Part shown: positions 8,920 to 16,722 of the stretch, piece after piece
Position numbering within the stretch: position 1 is the stretch's first letter
How the letters are laid out: the number at the start of each line of letters is the position of its first letter
DNA from: Actinoplanes lutulentus
Lineage (GTDB): Bacteria; Actinomycetota; Actinomycetes; Mycobacteriales; Micromonosporaceae
DNA length: 64,000 bases
Assembly: GCF_003259845.1 (NCBI RefSeq)
Contig: NZ_QLMJ01000001.1
Coordinates: 682,001 to 746,000, forward strand
Direction: 5' to 3'
The notes under the pieces: generated by a model
What the model was told of the DNA's origin: nothing
The model's input: only the letters and a program-made list of their open reading frames with translations
The model's database searches: none
Translations under genes and position numbers: made by a program

Positions 8920-10059
8920 TTAGACGAGGATCAGGCCGCTGGTCGGCACTCCGGTACCGGCCGTGACCAGCACCGGGCCGTCGCCGGGCACCTGGTTCAC
9001 GGCGGTGCCGCGTACCTGCCGGACCGCTTCGGCAATGCCGTTCATGCCGTGGATGTAGGCCTCGCCGAGCTGGCCGCCGTGCGGGTTCACCGGCAGCCGG
9101 CCGCCGAGCTCGATCCCGCCGTCCGCGACGAAATGCCGCGCTTCTCCACGGCCACAAAACCCCAGTTCTTCCAACTGCATCAAAACGTACGGAGTGAAGT
9201 GGTCGTACAGGATCGCGGTGCGCACGTCGGCCGGTGTCAGAGCTGACTGCTCCCAGAGTTGCCGCGCCACCACTCCCATCTCCGGCAGCGACGCCACCTG
9301 AGGCCGGTAGTAGCTGGTCATCACGAACTGGTCCGGGCCACTGCCCTGCGCCGCGGCACTGATCACGGCGGGAGGTTGCGGGAGATCACGCGCCCGGGAA
9401 AGCGACGTCACCACCAGGGCCACCGCGCCGTCGCTCTCCTGGCAGCAGTCCAGCAGCCGCAGCGGTTCGGAGATCCAGCGGGACGCCCGGTGCTCGTCGA
9501 GTGTGATCGGCCGGCCGTGGAACCAGGCGTACGGGTTCGTGGACGCGTGCCGGCGCATCGCCACGGCGACCCGGCCGAAGTCGTCGGGGACGGCGCCGTA
9601 CTCGTGCAGGTACCGCTGGGCCACCATGGCGACCATCGCGGCCGGGGTGGCCAGCCCCATCGGGTGGTGCCAGCCGGAGTCCGGGTCCGGGGAGGCGATC
9701 GCCCGGCCGAAACGACGGCCGGACCGTTCGTTGAGGGCTCGATAGCAGACCACGACGTCGGCCAGGCCGGCCGCGACCGCGAGGACTGCTTGCTGGATCA
9801 CGGCGCAGGCGGCTCCGCCTCCGTACCCGATCCGGCTCAGGAAGCGCAACTCGCCGATCCCCAGCTCGCGCGCGACGGCGATCTCGGGGTTGTTGTCCAT
9901 GCCGAACGTGACCAGGCCGGAGACGTCGGACGGCCGCAGGCCGGCGTCGTCGAGCGCGGCACGCACCGCCTCGACGGCGAGACGGAGCTCGCTGCGGCCG
10001 GAGTCCTTGGAGAACTCGGTGGCCCCGATCCCGGCGATCGCGCAGGTCGGGCTGATCAT
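8920..10059 (-). CDS. ltp2: Steroid side-chain aldolase Ltp2 (thiolase fold)
   Basis: A 379-residue SCP-x/thiolase-like protein. In the cholesterol pathway Ltp2 performs the retro-aldol release of propionyl-CoA from 17-hydroxy-3-oxopregnene-20-carboxyl-CoA, giving androstenedione, and it needs the DUF35 domain of ChsH2. Visible features are the GYGGGAACAV segment, DCCQESDGAVALV, ILYDHFTPYVLMQLEELGF and the carboxy-terminal NPHGGQLGEAYIHGMN, with the tyrosine expected of this aldolase branch rather than a thiolytic cysteine/histidine set. It overlaps the fused hydratase by 4 nt (ATGA) and is the last gene of the chsE1-chsE2-chsH-ltp2 operon. Confidence 0.9.
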   Translation of the reverse strand: MISPTCAIAGIGATEFSKDSGRSELRLAVEAVRAALDDAGLRPSDVSGLVTFGMDNNPEIAVARELGIGELRFLSRIGYGGGAACAVIQQAVLAVAAGLADVVVCYRALNERSGRRFGRAIASPDPDSGWHHPMGLATPAAMVAMVAQRYLHEYGAVPDDFGRVAVAMRRHASTNPYAWFHGRPITLDEHRASRWISEPLRLLDCCQESDGAVALVVTSLSRARDLPQPPAVISAAAQGSGPDQFVMTSYYRPQVASLPEMGVVARQLWEQSALTPADVRTAILYDHFTPYVLMQLEELGFCGRGEARHFVADGGIELGGRLPVNPHGGQLGEAYIHGMNGIAEAVRQVRGTAVNQVPGDGPVLVTAGTGVPTSGLILV

Positions 10060-11249
10060 GACGCCACCCCCACCGTGCCGGTGACATGGACGCCGCGTGC
10101 GGTCCGGCCGACGATCGCGATCTCACCGCCGGAAACCACCGTGCCGGTGAAGGTGAGCGTGTCGCCGGCATAACACGGCGTTCCGAGCCGGATCGATATC
10201 CCCCGCACGACGGCATCCGGACGATGATCGGTGACATACCGCTGGACCAGACCGGTTGTGGTCAGGATATTGACGAAAATATCCGGATTGCCCCGCCGCG
10301 CAGCCGCGTCCCGATCATGATGCACGTCCTGGAAATCCCTTGTCGCCAACGCGGTACTGATGATCATCGTGGGCGTGACTTCGAGCGTCCAGGGCTCCAC
10401 GATCGGCAGGTCGGGGCGCCAGACGGGCAGCCCGCCGTCGAAGAACACCCGCACCGGATCACCGATCTTCACCGGCCGCGGCCCACGCACCTCGCCGACC
10501 ATCCGCACGCCCTCGGCCAGGTCGATCAGCCCAACGACATAGGGCGCCCGGCGCCCCGGAATCGGCGGATGGTGGTGCACCGTGAAGCTGTGGATCGTGC
10601 CGAGACCGGAGGCCACCGTGTGCTCCTGTTTCAGGGCGCCGCATCGCGGACAGGCCGGTCCGGGCGGGTGCCGCAGCGCCCCGCACTCCCCACAGCGCTG
10701 AATCCGCAGCTCACCAGCGGTGATCCCATCCCAGAAGAACGCGGTGTCCGCGGTGATCACCGGCTTCAACGGCGTCGCCGCGACAGGGGAAGAACCGGAC
10801 ATCGCTCGATATTTCAGGATCCGGAACCTCATCGTCGCCACCGGCTCGTCGTCACAGAACCAGGTGCTCACCGTCGTGACGAACCACCCCTCCCCCAGCG
10901 ATGTCCGTTTAGGACCAGTCACCGACTCCAGCCGGCTCCGCACCGAAACCTCTTCACCGACCCGCAGATAACGGTGATAAACCTGCTCGGAATCGGTAGC
11001 GACCACGTTGGGAAAACCGGCTTCGTCAAGCGCGACCGACATCTCCTGCAACGGATCCGGCGCACCCGGCGAAAGACCCCGCATGGTCCAGACCTGAATC
11101 ATCGCGGGCGGCGCGAACAATTCATAACCCGGATGCCGATCACCCATGGCCTCCAGCCAATTCCGGATCATCGGCAGATTCACCGGATCCCGGCCGCGCC
11201 GCGGCTCCGTTTCCCCCGCCGCGAGCAATCGCGAAACCACCGAATCCAC
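10056..11249 (-). CDS. chsH2: Fused ChsH2-ChsH1 steroid enoyl-CoA hydratase with DUF35 domain
   Basis: A 397-residue three-part protein. Residues about 1-150 are a MaoC-like hot-dog domain (ChsH2 amino half). About 160-275 is a DUF35 domain with a rubredoxin-like zinc finger (RCGECGALRHPP and ACPRCG) and an OB fold. The last 120 residues are a second MaoC domain carrying the hydratase signature DFQDVHHDRDAA, which corresponds to the separate ChsH1 subunit of mycobacteria. It hydrates the C17-C20 double bond of the 2-carbon-shortened pregnadienoyl-CoA and docks Ltp2. Start GTG at 11249 follows GAGGTGAG at good spacing; GTG at 11258, overlapping the chsE2 stop, is an alternative. The fusion is the odd feature. 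Confidence 0.88.
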   Translation of the reverse strand: MDSVVSRLLAAGETEPRRGRDPVNLPMIRNWLEAMGDRHPGYELFAPPAMIQVWTMRGLSPGAPDPLQEMSVALDEAGFPNVVATDSEQVYHRYLRVGEEVSVRSRLESVTGPKRTSLGEGWFVTTVSTWFCDDEPVATMRFRILKYRAMSGSSPVAATPLKPVITADTAFFWDGITAGELRIQRCGECGALRHPPGPACPRCGALKQEHTVASGLGTIHSFTVHHHPPIPGRRAPYVVGLIDLAEGVRMVGEVRGPRPVKIGDPVRVFFDGGLPVWRPDLPIVEPWTLEVTPTMIISTALATRDFQDVHHDRDAAARRGNPDIFVNILTTTGLVQRYVTDHRPDAVVRGISIRLGTPCYAGDTLTFTGTVVSGGEIAIVGRTARGVHVTGTVGVAS

Positions 11250-11254
11250 CGCAC

Positions 11255-12382
11255 TCACCTCGGCACTCGCGGCAGGCCCAGGCCCGCACTGGCGATGATC
11301 TCCCGTTGCACCTCGTTCACGCCGCCGCCGAACGTCAGCACGAGATTGCGCTTGTTCTGCAGGTCCAGCCACTCCAGCAGCTCCGGATCACCGCCGAAAC
11401 GGGCGACCACCTCGGCCAGCTCATTACCGAGCCGCAACAGCCGCTCCGAAGCGAAAACCTTTGTGGCCGAAGCGTCAGCCGGATTCGGCTCACCGCCGGC
11501 GATCTGACCGTTCAAAAGCTCGTTCACCCGCAGCGCCGCGAAACTCACGCTCAGCGCGCGGCGGACCTCCGGGTGGGTCACGCTTCCGGTTCGGTACGCC
11601 CAATCGCGTACCGCATCAAAAAGCGCACCCAATCGCCCGGCCGGACCGAGCATCACGCGTTCATGATTGAGCTGCGCGGTGATCAGCCGCCACCCGTCGT
11701 TCTCGACTCCGACAAGCATGTCCGCCGGCACCCGCACATCACTCAAATGCACCGTGTTGACGTGATGAGCGCCGTCATAGGTGATCAGCGGTGTCCACGA
11801 ATAACCACTATCGGACGTGTCGACGATCAGAATCGACAGCCCGCGATGCCGGGGCGCGTCCGGATCGGTGCGGCACGCCAGCCAGAGAAAATCGGCGTCG
11901 TGCGCGCCCGTGGTGAACGTCTTCGTCCCGCTGACCAGGTAACCCGAGCCGTCCCGCGCCGCCCGGGTGCTCAGTGACGCCAGATCAGTCCCGGACTCAG
12001 GCTCCGTGTAACCGATCGCGAAGTGCAGCTCCCCGGCGAGGATCGGTGGCAGAAACCGGTCACGCTGCGCCTGCGTGCCGTGCGCCAGCAGAGTCGGCGC
12101 CACGGTCTGCAACGTGACGGCGGGCAGCGGCACGTCCGCGCGCGCCGCCTCGTTCACGAAGATCTGCTGCTCGGCCGGCCCGAGCCCCCGCCCGCCGTAC
12201 TCCACCGGAAAGCCCAGCCCTAGCCACCCGTCGCGGCCCAGGCGCGCCACCAGCTCCCGATGCGCGCGTCCATGCCGTTCCCGGGAAAGATCGGCGCGCT
12301 GCGCCACGGTCAAGAGCCTGCCCAGGTACGCCCGGAGCTCATCACGTAGTTCCCGCTGGGAATCAGTGAAGTCGAGGAACAC
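11255..12382 (-). CDS. chsE2: Steroid side-chain acyl-CoA dehydrogenase, catalytic subunit ChsE2-like
   Basis: A 375-residue acyl-CoA dehydrogenase of full length. It has the amino-terminal helical domain, the FAD/substrate middle domain (AIGYTEPESGTDLASL and VSGTKTFTTGA) and the carboxy-terminal four-helix domain. LNHERVML carries the candidate catalytic-base glutamate. It corresponds to FadE29/ChsE2, which pairs with ChsE1 in an alpha2beta2 enzyme that dehydrogenates the 3-carbon steroid side chain thioester. Start GTG at 12382 follows GGGGAGCG. It overlaps chsE1 by 20 bp and the downstream hydratase reading frame lies immediately behind its stop. Confidence 0.9.
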   Translation of the reverse strand: MFLDFTDSQRELRDELRAYLGRLLTVAQRADLSRERHGRAHRELVARLGRDGWLGLGFPVEYGGRGLGPAEQQIFVNEAARADVPLPAVTLQTVAPTLLAHGTQAQRDRFLPPILAGELHFAIGYTEPESGTDLASLSTRAARDGSGYLVSGTKTFTTGAHDADFLWLACRTDPDAPRHRGLSILIVDTSDSGYSWTPLITYDGAHHVNTVHLSDVRVPADMLVGVENDGWRLITAQLNHERVMLGPAGRLGALFDAVRDWAYRTGSVTHPEVRRALSVSFAALRVNELLNGQIAGGEPNPADASATKVFASERLLRLGNELAEVVARFGGDPELLEWLDLQNKRNLVLTFGGGVNEVQREIIASAGLGLPRVPR

Positions 12383-13094
12383 AACGCTCCCCTAACGTCG
12401 TCAGGGTCTGCTCGGCGCCACCGAGGAACCGGACCATGTCCCGGATCATCGTGGTGTGCCGGTGCAGCGGGTAATCGATCATCAGCCCGAGGCCGCCGTG
12501 CAGGTGATGGCAGGTGCGGATGGCCGGCGGCGCCTCGGCGGTGAGCCACTGCGCGGCGACCGCGAGGTCCACCTCGGCGGGCCGGCCGGTACCGAGCCGC
12601 CAGCAGGCGTTGAGCACGGCCAGGTGCAGGGTGCGGCTGGCGATGTAGACGTCGGCGATCTGCTGAGCGACGGCCTGGAACGTGGCGAGCGGCTTGCCGA
12701 ACTGGTGCCGGGTGCGGATGTGCTCGGCGGTCAGATCCAGAGCGCCGGCCAGCGCTCCGTCGGCCAGGGCGCACGCGGCAGCGATCGCGAAAGGGTGCTG
12801 TTCACGAAGGTAGGGGCCGTTGAGGCGTACCCCATGGTCGGGAACGAGGGTGACCGAGCCGGCGGAGATCTGGAGGGTGGGGGTGGTGGCCGCGTGGCGG
12901 CCGATCTCGGTGAGCACGAGGGTGATCTCGAAGATGCCGAGACCGGCGCCGCCGGCGTCCTCCGGTGCACCGAGAGTGAGCAGACCGGCGTGGCCGAGGT
13001 CTTTCCAGAGACGCTCCGGAGTGTCCGATCCGGCGACCACCTCGGCGGCGAGCCGGCTGATCGCCTGCTGTGTCTCGTCCGGCCGGAAATCCAT
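12363..13094 (-). CDS. chsE1: Short acyl-CoA dehydrogenase subunit ChsE1-like, lacking most of the middle domain
   Basis: A 243-residue protein that starts MDFRPDETQQAISRLAAEV and ends with the ChsE1-type helical domain (HIRTRHQFGKPLATFQAVAQ, APPAIRTCHHLHGGLGLMI). Mycobacterial ChsE1/FadE28 is about 340 residues. Here the protein passes from TPTLQISAGSVTLVP directly to ACALADGALAGALDLTA, so roughly 95 residues of the beta-barrel middle domain are missing. There is no frameshift and the reading frame is intact. The start ATG at 13094 lies 8 nt from a KstR box and has no good Shine-Dalgarno, so the transcript may be leaderless. First gene of the chsE1-chsE2-chsH-ltp2 operon, divergent from kstR. 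Confidence 0.85.
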   Translation of the reverse strand: MDFRPDETQQAISRLAAEVVAGSDTPERLWKDLGHAGLLTLGAPEDAGGAGLGIFEITLVLTEIGRHAATTPTLQISAGSVTLVPDHGVRLNGPYLREQHPFAIAAACALADGALAGALDLTAEHIRTRHQFGKPLATFQAVAQQIADVYIASRTLHLAVLNACWRLGTGRPAEVDLAVAAQWLTAEAPPAIRTCHHLHGGLGLMIDYPLHRHTTMIRDMVRFLGGAEQTLTTLGERCVPRLH

Positions 13095-13102
13095 ACCCGG
13101 AT

Positions 13103-13116
13103 TAGAACATGTTTCA
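13103..13116. promoter_or_regulatory. KstR operator in the chsE1 / kstR divergent promoter
   Basis: TAGAACATGTTTCA fits TnnAACnnGTTnnA exactly. Toward chsE1, TTCTAAT overlaps the box edge at -10 spacing from the ATG. On the other side kstR starts 78 nt away, so the box can serve both the side-chain operon and autoregulation of kstR. Confidence 0.85.
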
Positions 13117-13194
13117 GTTTGAGCGCGCCACCGATGGGTGACACAGGTACGCAACGCGCCGTTGCTAGGCTTGATTCACTGCGGAAGGGGCACG

Positions 13195-13791
13195 ATGGCG
13201 ACAGCGAGAACGAGTACCACTGATGTCGAGCAGGGTTCGGCCGCGCAGCGTGATCGGCGGCGCCGGATCCTGGAGGCCACGCTCGCGCTGGCGTCCAAGG
13301 GCGGTTACGACGCCGTGCAGATGCGCACGGTGGCGGAGAAGGCCGAGGTTGCTCTCGGCACGCTTTATCGTTACTTCCCCTCGAAGATCCACCTGCTGGT
13401 CTCCGCGCTCGCGCTGGAGCTTGAGGCGATCCAGGACAAGCTGAACCGCAAGCCGATCCCGGGCGACACGCCTTATGACCGCACGCTGTACGTCCTCACC
13501 CGGGTGACCGGCGCCCTGCAGCGCGACCCGATGCTCGCCGAGGCGATGACCCGGGCCTTCATGTTCGCCGACCCGTCCGCGAGCGCCGAGGTCAACGCGG
13601 TGGCGCGGCTCATGGAGGACATGTTCACCCGGGCCATGCACGACGGCGAGCCGACGGCGGACGACCGCGCCAAGGCCCGGGTGATCGGTGACGTGTGGCT
13701 GTCCAACCTGGTGGCCTGGGTGACCCGGCGGGCGTCGGCGAACGACGTCATCAATCACCTCGAGTTGGCCACTCGTTTACTACTCCACTAG
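13195..13791 (+). CDS. kstR: Cholesterol-catabolism repressor KstR (TetR family)
   Basis: A 198-residue TetR repressor. The DNA-binding domain runs through QRDRRRRILEATLALASKGG, YDAVQMRTVAEKAEV and LGTLYRYFPSKIHLLVSAL; this and the ligand domain (EAMTRAFMFADPSASAEV, VIGDVWLSNLVAWVTRRASA) follow mycobacterial KstR closely along its length. KstR is released from DNA by 3-oxo-cholestenoyl-CoA thioesters. The ATG at 13195 follows GGAAGGGG at 4-nt spacing; the in-frame upstream ATG has no ribosome site. The gene lies inside its own regulon, divergent from chsE1, and its 3' end overlaps the convergent SRPBCC gene by 12 bp. Confidence 0.93.
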   Translation: MATARTSTTDVEQGSAAQRDRRRRILEATLALASKGGYDAVQMRTVAEKAEVALGTLYRYFPSKIHLLVSALALELEAIQDKLNRKPIPGDTPYDRTLYVLTRVTGALQRDPMLAEAMTRAFMFADPSASAEVNAVARLMEDMFTRAMHDGEPTADDRAKARVIGDVWLSNLVAWVTRRASANDVINHLELATRLLLH

Positions 13792-14208
13792 TGCTGTCAG
13801 CTTGTCCAGGGCCTGCTTCGCGGCGGGCCCGGCCTGCTTCTCCAGCATGGCGGCCATCGGGCCGTTGAGCGCCGGGCCGAGGAACTCCATGTCGTACGTG
13901 ACCTGGGTGCCGCCCTCGGCCGGTTCCAGCTGGAAGCGGTTCTTCGCCTTCACACCCATCGGGCCGTCGCCGGCCTGTTCGAGGGTCTTCCCGTCCGCGG
14001 TGACCACTTTCCATGCCATGTCCGCGGGCATGCCCATGAGCTTCACCTTCTGCTTGTACTGCGTGCCCTCGGTCAGGGTGGCCGGCACGTCGCCGGTGAA
14101 GCCCTGGTGCATGGCGTTCCACTCGGGGGTGCGGCTCGGGTCCACCAGCACGGCCCAGATCTGCTCCGGGCTTGCCTTCGTCACTGTCGACACACTGACC
14201 TTGGGCAT
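13780..14208 (-). CDS. SRPBCC/polyketide-cyclase-fold protein
   Basis: A 142-residue START/Bet v1-like protein (MPKVSVSTVTKASPEQIWAV, then DPSRTPEWN), with the alternating strands and carboxy-terminal amphipathic helix of the family (LEKQAGPAAKQALDKLTAL). It has a hydrophobic cavity in known members and binds or modifies lipophilic ligands. It lies 18 nt downstream of kstD on the same strand and so shares the KstR-controlled promoter at 15.9 kb. A steroid-binding or carrier role is an inference. The alternative is a generic membrane-stress SRPBCC protein. Confidence 0.78.
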   Translation of the reverse strand: MPKVSVSTVTKASPEQIWAVLVDPSRTPEWNAMHQGFTGDVPATLTEGTQYKQKVKLMGMPADMAWKVVTADGKTLEQAGDGPMGVKAKNRFQLEPAEGGTQVTYDMEFLGPALNGPMAAMLEKQAGPAAKQALDKLTALVE

Positions 14209-14226
14209 GACGTTCCTCCTGTTTGT

Positions 14227-15858
14227 CTAGCTTGCTGCCAGGTCTTTTCCGGCCAGGAACCCGAAGGTCATCGCCGGACCGAGGGTGGAACCGGCGCCGG
14301 CGTAGCTGTGACCCATCACGGCCGCCGACGCGTTCCCCGCGGCGTACAGCCCGGGGATCACTGAGCCGTCCGGGCGCAGGACGCGGGACCGGACGTCGGT
14401 GGTCAGGCCGCCTTTCGTACCGAGGTCGCCTGGCACGATCTTGAAGGCGTAGAAGGGCGGCAGGCCGACCGGCGCGAGGCACGGGCTGGGCCGGTTCGTC
14501 GGATCGGCGAAGTACGCGTCATAGGCGCTGTCGCCCCGGTGGAAGTCGGGGTCGCGGCCGGCCCGGGCCTGCGTGTTGAACCGGTCGAGGGTGGCGCGCA
14601 GCGCGGCCGCCGGCACGCCGATCTTGGCGGCCAGCCCGGTGATCGTCCAGTCCTTGACCAGGGCGCCGCTGTCGTACCAAGCCTGCGGGTACGGCAGGAG
14701 CGGCGCGGTCTCCTTGAAGAGGTAGCGGTTCCGGTACTCCTGGTCGGTGATCATCCAGGCCGGGAAGTGGTCACCGGCGTACATCGTGTGGACGACGTCG
14801 CTGTACGGCGCGGCCTCGTTGACGAACCGCTTGCCGGACCCGTTCACGAAGATGTTGCCCGGCAGCGTGCGCTCGGAGAGGCAGAAGTACGGCCCCTCGG
14901 GCAGCGGGATCATCGGGCCCCACCAGGCGTCGTCCATCAGGGCGAGGCCGGCGCCGGCGCGCTCGCCCGCCTCGATCCCGTCGCCGGTGTTCGCCGCGGC
15001 GCCGACCGTCCAGGCCGTGCCGATCGGCTCCTCCTGGAACTGCTTGCGCATCCGCTCGTTGTGCTCGAAGCCGCCACTGCCGATCATCACGCCTCTGCGT
15101 GCCCGGATGAGTGTCTCCTTGCCGCCGACCAGGGCGATCACGCCGGCCACCCGGCCGTTCTCCACGTGGAGATCGGCCAGCGGGGTGTTCAGCCGGACCG
15201 GCACGTCGGCGGCGAGCAGGCCGGCCCGCAGGCCACCGGCGAGGGCCTGGCCCATGGTGATCGGTTTCTGGCCCTGCGCGGCGAGCTGCAGGTAACGCCA
15301 GACGATCTCGGTGGCGACCGCGACACCCCGCGGATGGCGGGCGATCAGGGCCAGCCATCGGTAGTCGACGTCGTAGACGACGGTGCCGGGCGGCGTGGGC
15401 AGATAGGACGGGTTCAAGTTCGCGTATTCCGCGCCCAGGATGTTCGCGTCCAGCGCCGCCGGCTCGATCGAGCGGCCGTTCGGCATCCCGCCGGGCAGCT
15501 CCGGGTAATAGTCGGAGTAACCCTCCATCCAGCGGAAACGCAGTGGCGACCAGCGCTGGATGAAGGCGATCGCCTGCGGGCCGGCGGTGAGGAACGCCTG
15601 ACGCTTGGCCACCGGCACCTCGGGGCCGACCACGGCCGCCATGTAGGTGTCGGCTTTCGCGAACGTGTCCGGCACACCGGCGGCGAGAAGGACGTCGTTG
15701 TTCGGCACCCAGATGCCCGCGCCGGACCGGGCCGTGGAGCCGCCGAAGACCGCGGCCTTCTCCAGGACGAGGGTGCTGAGTCCACTGCGGGCGGTCGTGA
15801 GGGCGGCCGTCATGCCTGCCGCGCCGGCGCCCACCACGATGACGTCGAACTCTTCCAT
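14227..15858 (-). CDS. kstD: 3-ketosteroid delta1-dehydrogenase (second copy)
   Basis: A 543-residue FAD enzyme with the same landmarks as the first copy: GAGAAG (10-15), FGGSTARSGAG, GYSDYYPELPGG, GPYFCLSERTLPG, PPFYAFKIVPGDLGTKGG and LYAAGNASAAVMGHSYAG. It keeps DYYPE where the copy at 1.4-3.0 kb has DYHPE. The ATG at 15858 follows AAAGGGTGG; an in-frame TTG upstream lies next to the KstR box and would add 13 residues. Leader of about 40 nt, unlike the apparently leaderless first copy. Two copies may differ in substrate (for example ring-intact versus side-chain-bearing steroids), which is common in rhodococci; that is inference here. Confidence 0.92.
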   Translation of the reverse strand: MEEFDVIVVGAGAAGMTAALTTARSGLSTLVLEKAAVFGGSTARSGAGIWVPNNDVLLAAGVPDTFAKADTYMAAVVGPEVPVAKRQAFLTAGPQAIAFIQRWSPLRFRWMEGYSDYYPELPGGMPNGRSIEPAALDANILGAEYANLNPSYLPTPPGTVVYDVDYRWLALIARHPRGVAVATEIVWRYLQLAAQGQKPITMGQALAGGLRAGLLAADVPVRLNTPLADLHVENGRVAGVIALVGGKETLIRARRGVMIGSGGFEHNERMRKQFQEEPIGTAWTVGAAANTGDGIEAGERAGAGLALMDDAWWGPMIPLPEGPYFCLSERTLPGNIFVNGSGKRFVNEAAPYSDVVHTMYAGDHFPAWMITDQEYRNRYLFKETAPLLPYPQAWYDSGALVKDWTITGLAAKIGVPAAALRATLDRFNTQARAGRDPDFHRGDSAYDAYFADPTNRPSPCLAPVGLPPFYAFKIVPGDLGTKGGLTTDVRSRVLRPDGSVIPGLYAAGNASAAVMGHSYAGAGSTLGPAMTFGFLAGKDLAAS

Positions 15859-15898
15859 GGCGCCACCCTTTACCGGCTCTTGATGGGGCTGCAACAAC

Positions 15899-15912
15899 TA
15901 GAACAGGTTATA
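15899..15912. promoter_or_regulatory. KstR operator in the second kstD / thioesterase divergent promoter
   Basis: TAGAACAGGTTATA, the same 14-mer as at 2976; the identity extends to ACTAGAACAGGTTATAG. TATAAC inside it is a candidate -10 toward kstD. The thioesterase on the other side starts 103 nt away. Confidence 0.85.
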
Positions 15913-16014
15913 GCAGTGTGAGATGATTCACTAGGTGCACACGTGTTCCGGGCCGGATGGTTGGTAGAACCTGATTCTGTTCGGTTGTGCCGCTGCTGGC
16001 GCCGGGGAGACAAC

Positions 16015-16677
16015 GTGACCGATAGGCTTCAATCCGTCGACCGGCTGCTGGAGCGGCGCGAGGCGATCAGCGATCTGGGTGACGCGCTGCGGCTCTTGAT
16101 CGAGCACGCCACCGCCACCGAGGCGCCCACCGAGGAGCTGCGCCGGGCCGCCGAGCGGATCCGGCAGGCCGCCGGCCCACTGGGCGAACGGATCCGGGAG
16201 CGCACCGAGGTGGCCGCTGCCGACGACCTGCTCGGCGGCGTGCGGATGTACAACCCGGTGATCGGCCGCGGCAGTGCCCTCGCCCCGCCGGTGCACGTCG
16301 AGAGCAGCAACGGCGTCGCGGTCGGCACCTGCACGCTCGGCCTGGCCTACGAGGGCCCGCCGATGTACGCGCACGGAGGCGTCAGCGCGATGCTGCTCGA
16401 CCAGATGCTCGGGCACGCGGTCACGTCGTCGGGTAAACCGGGGATGACGGTTCAGCTCGATACGGCGTACCGAAAGCCTGTGCCTTTGATGACGGCCTTG
16501 CGCCTGACCGCCGAGGTCTCGCAGGTCGAGGGCCGGCGGGTGACAGCGGTCGGAGCGATCGCGACGGCCGAGCGGCCGGACGAGGTGCTGGTGACGGCTA
16601 CCGGGCTGTTCGTGGCGCTGCGCGCGGAGCAGGCGCAGCGGCTGTTCGGCCCTGTGATGCGGCCGCGCGCGAGCTGA
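16015..16677 (+). CDS. PaaI-like hot-dog thioesterase
   Basis: A 220-residue protein. The first 60 residues are a predicted helical extension (LQSVDRLLERREAISDLGDA), and the rest is a single hot-dog domain of PaaI type with MYAHGGVSAMLLDQMLG, the usual catalytic/substrate-binding helix. GTG at 16015 follows GGGGAGA; an upstream in-frame ATG lacks a ribosome site. It is divergent from kstD across a KstR box, so it may hydrolyse acyl- or steroid-CoA thioesters that accumulate during catabolism. That substrate assignment is inference. Confidence 0.8.
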   Translation: MTDRLQSVDRLLERREAISDLGDALRLLIEHATATEAPTEELRRAAERIRQAAGPLGERIRERTEVAAADDLLGGVRMYNPVIGRGSALAPPVHVESSNGVAVGTCTLGLAYEGPPMYAHGGVSAMLLDQMLGHAVTSSGKPGMTVQLDTAYRKPVPLMTALRLTAEVSQVEGRRVTAVGAIATAERPDEVLVTATGLFVALRAEQAQRLFGPVMRPRAS

Positions 16678-16722
16678 TTTCTCGGCTCAGCTTTTCCTGG
16701 CTCAGCTTTTCTTGGCTCAGCC
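16678..16722. repeat. Three 15-bp tandem repeats across the pectinesterase stop codon
   Basis: TTTCTCGGCTCAGCT, TTTCCTGGCTCAGCT and TTTCTTGGCTCAGCC follow one another directly after the thioesterase stop. The TCA within the last copy is the pectinesterase stop on the minus strand, and the other copies repeat that same triplet. They fill the whole gap between the two convergent genes. Confidence 0.85.

Noticed and set aside
15967..15982. GAAC-N8-GTTC as a second operator before the thioesterase
   Set aside because: Arms are only 4 nt and the spacing does not match the KstR consensus; expected by chance.
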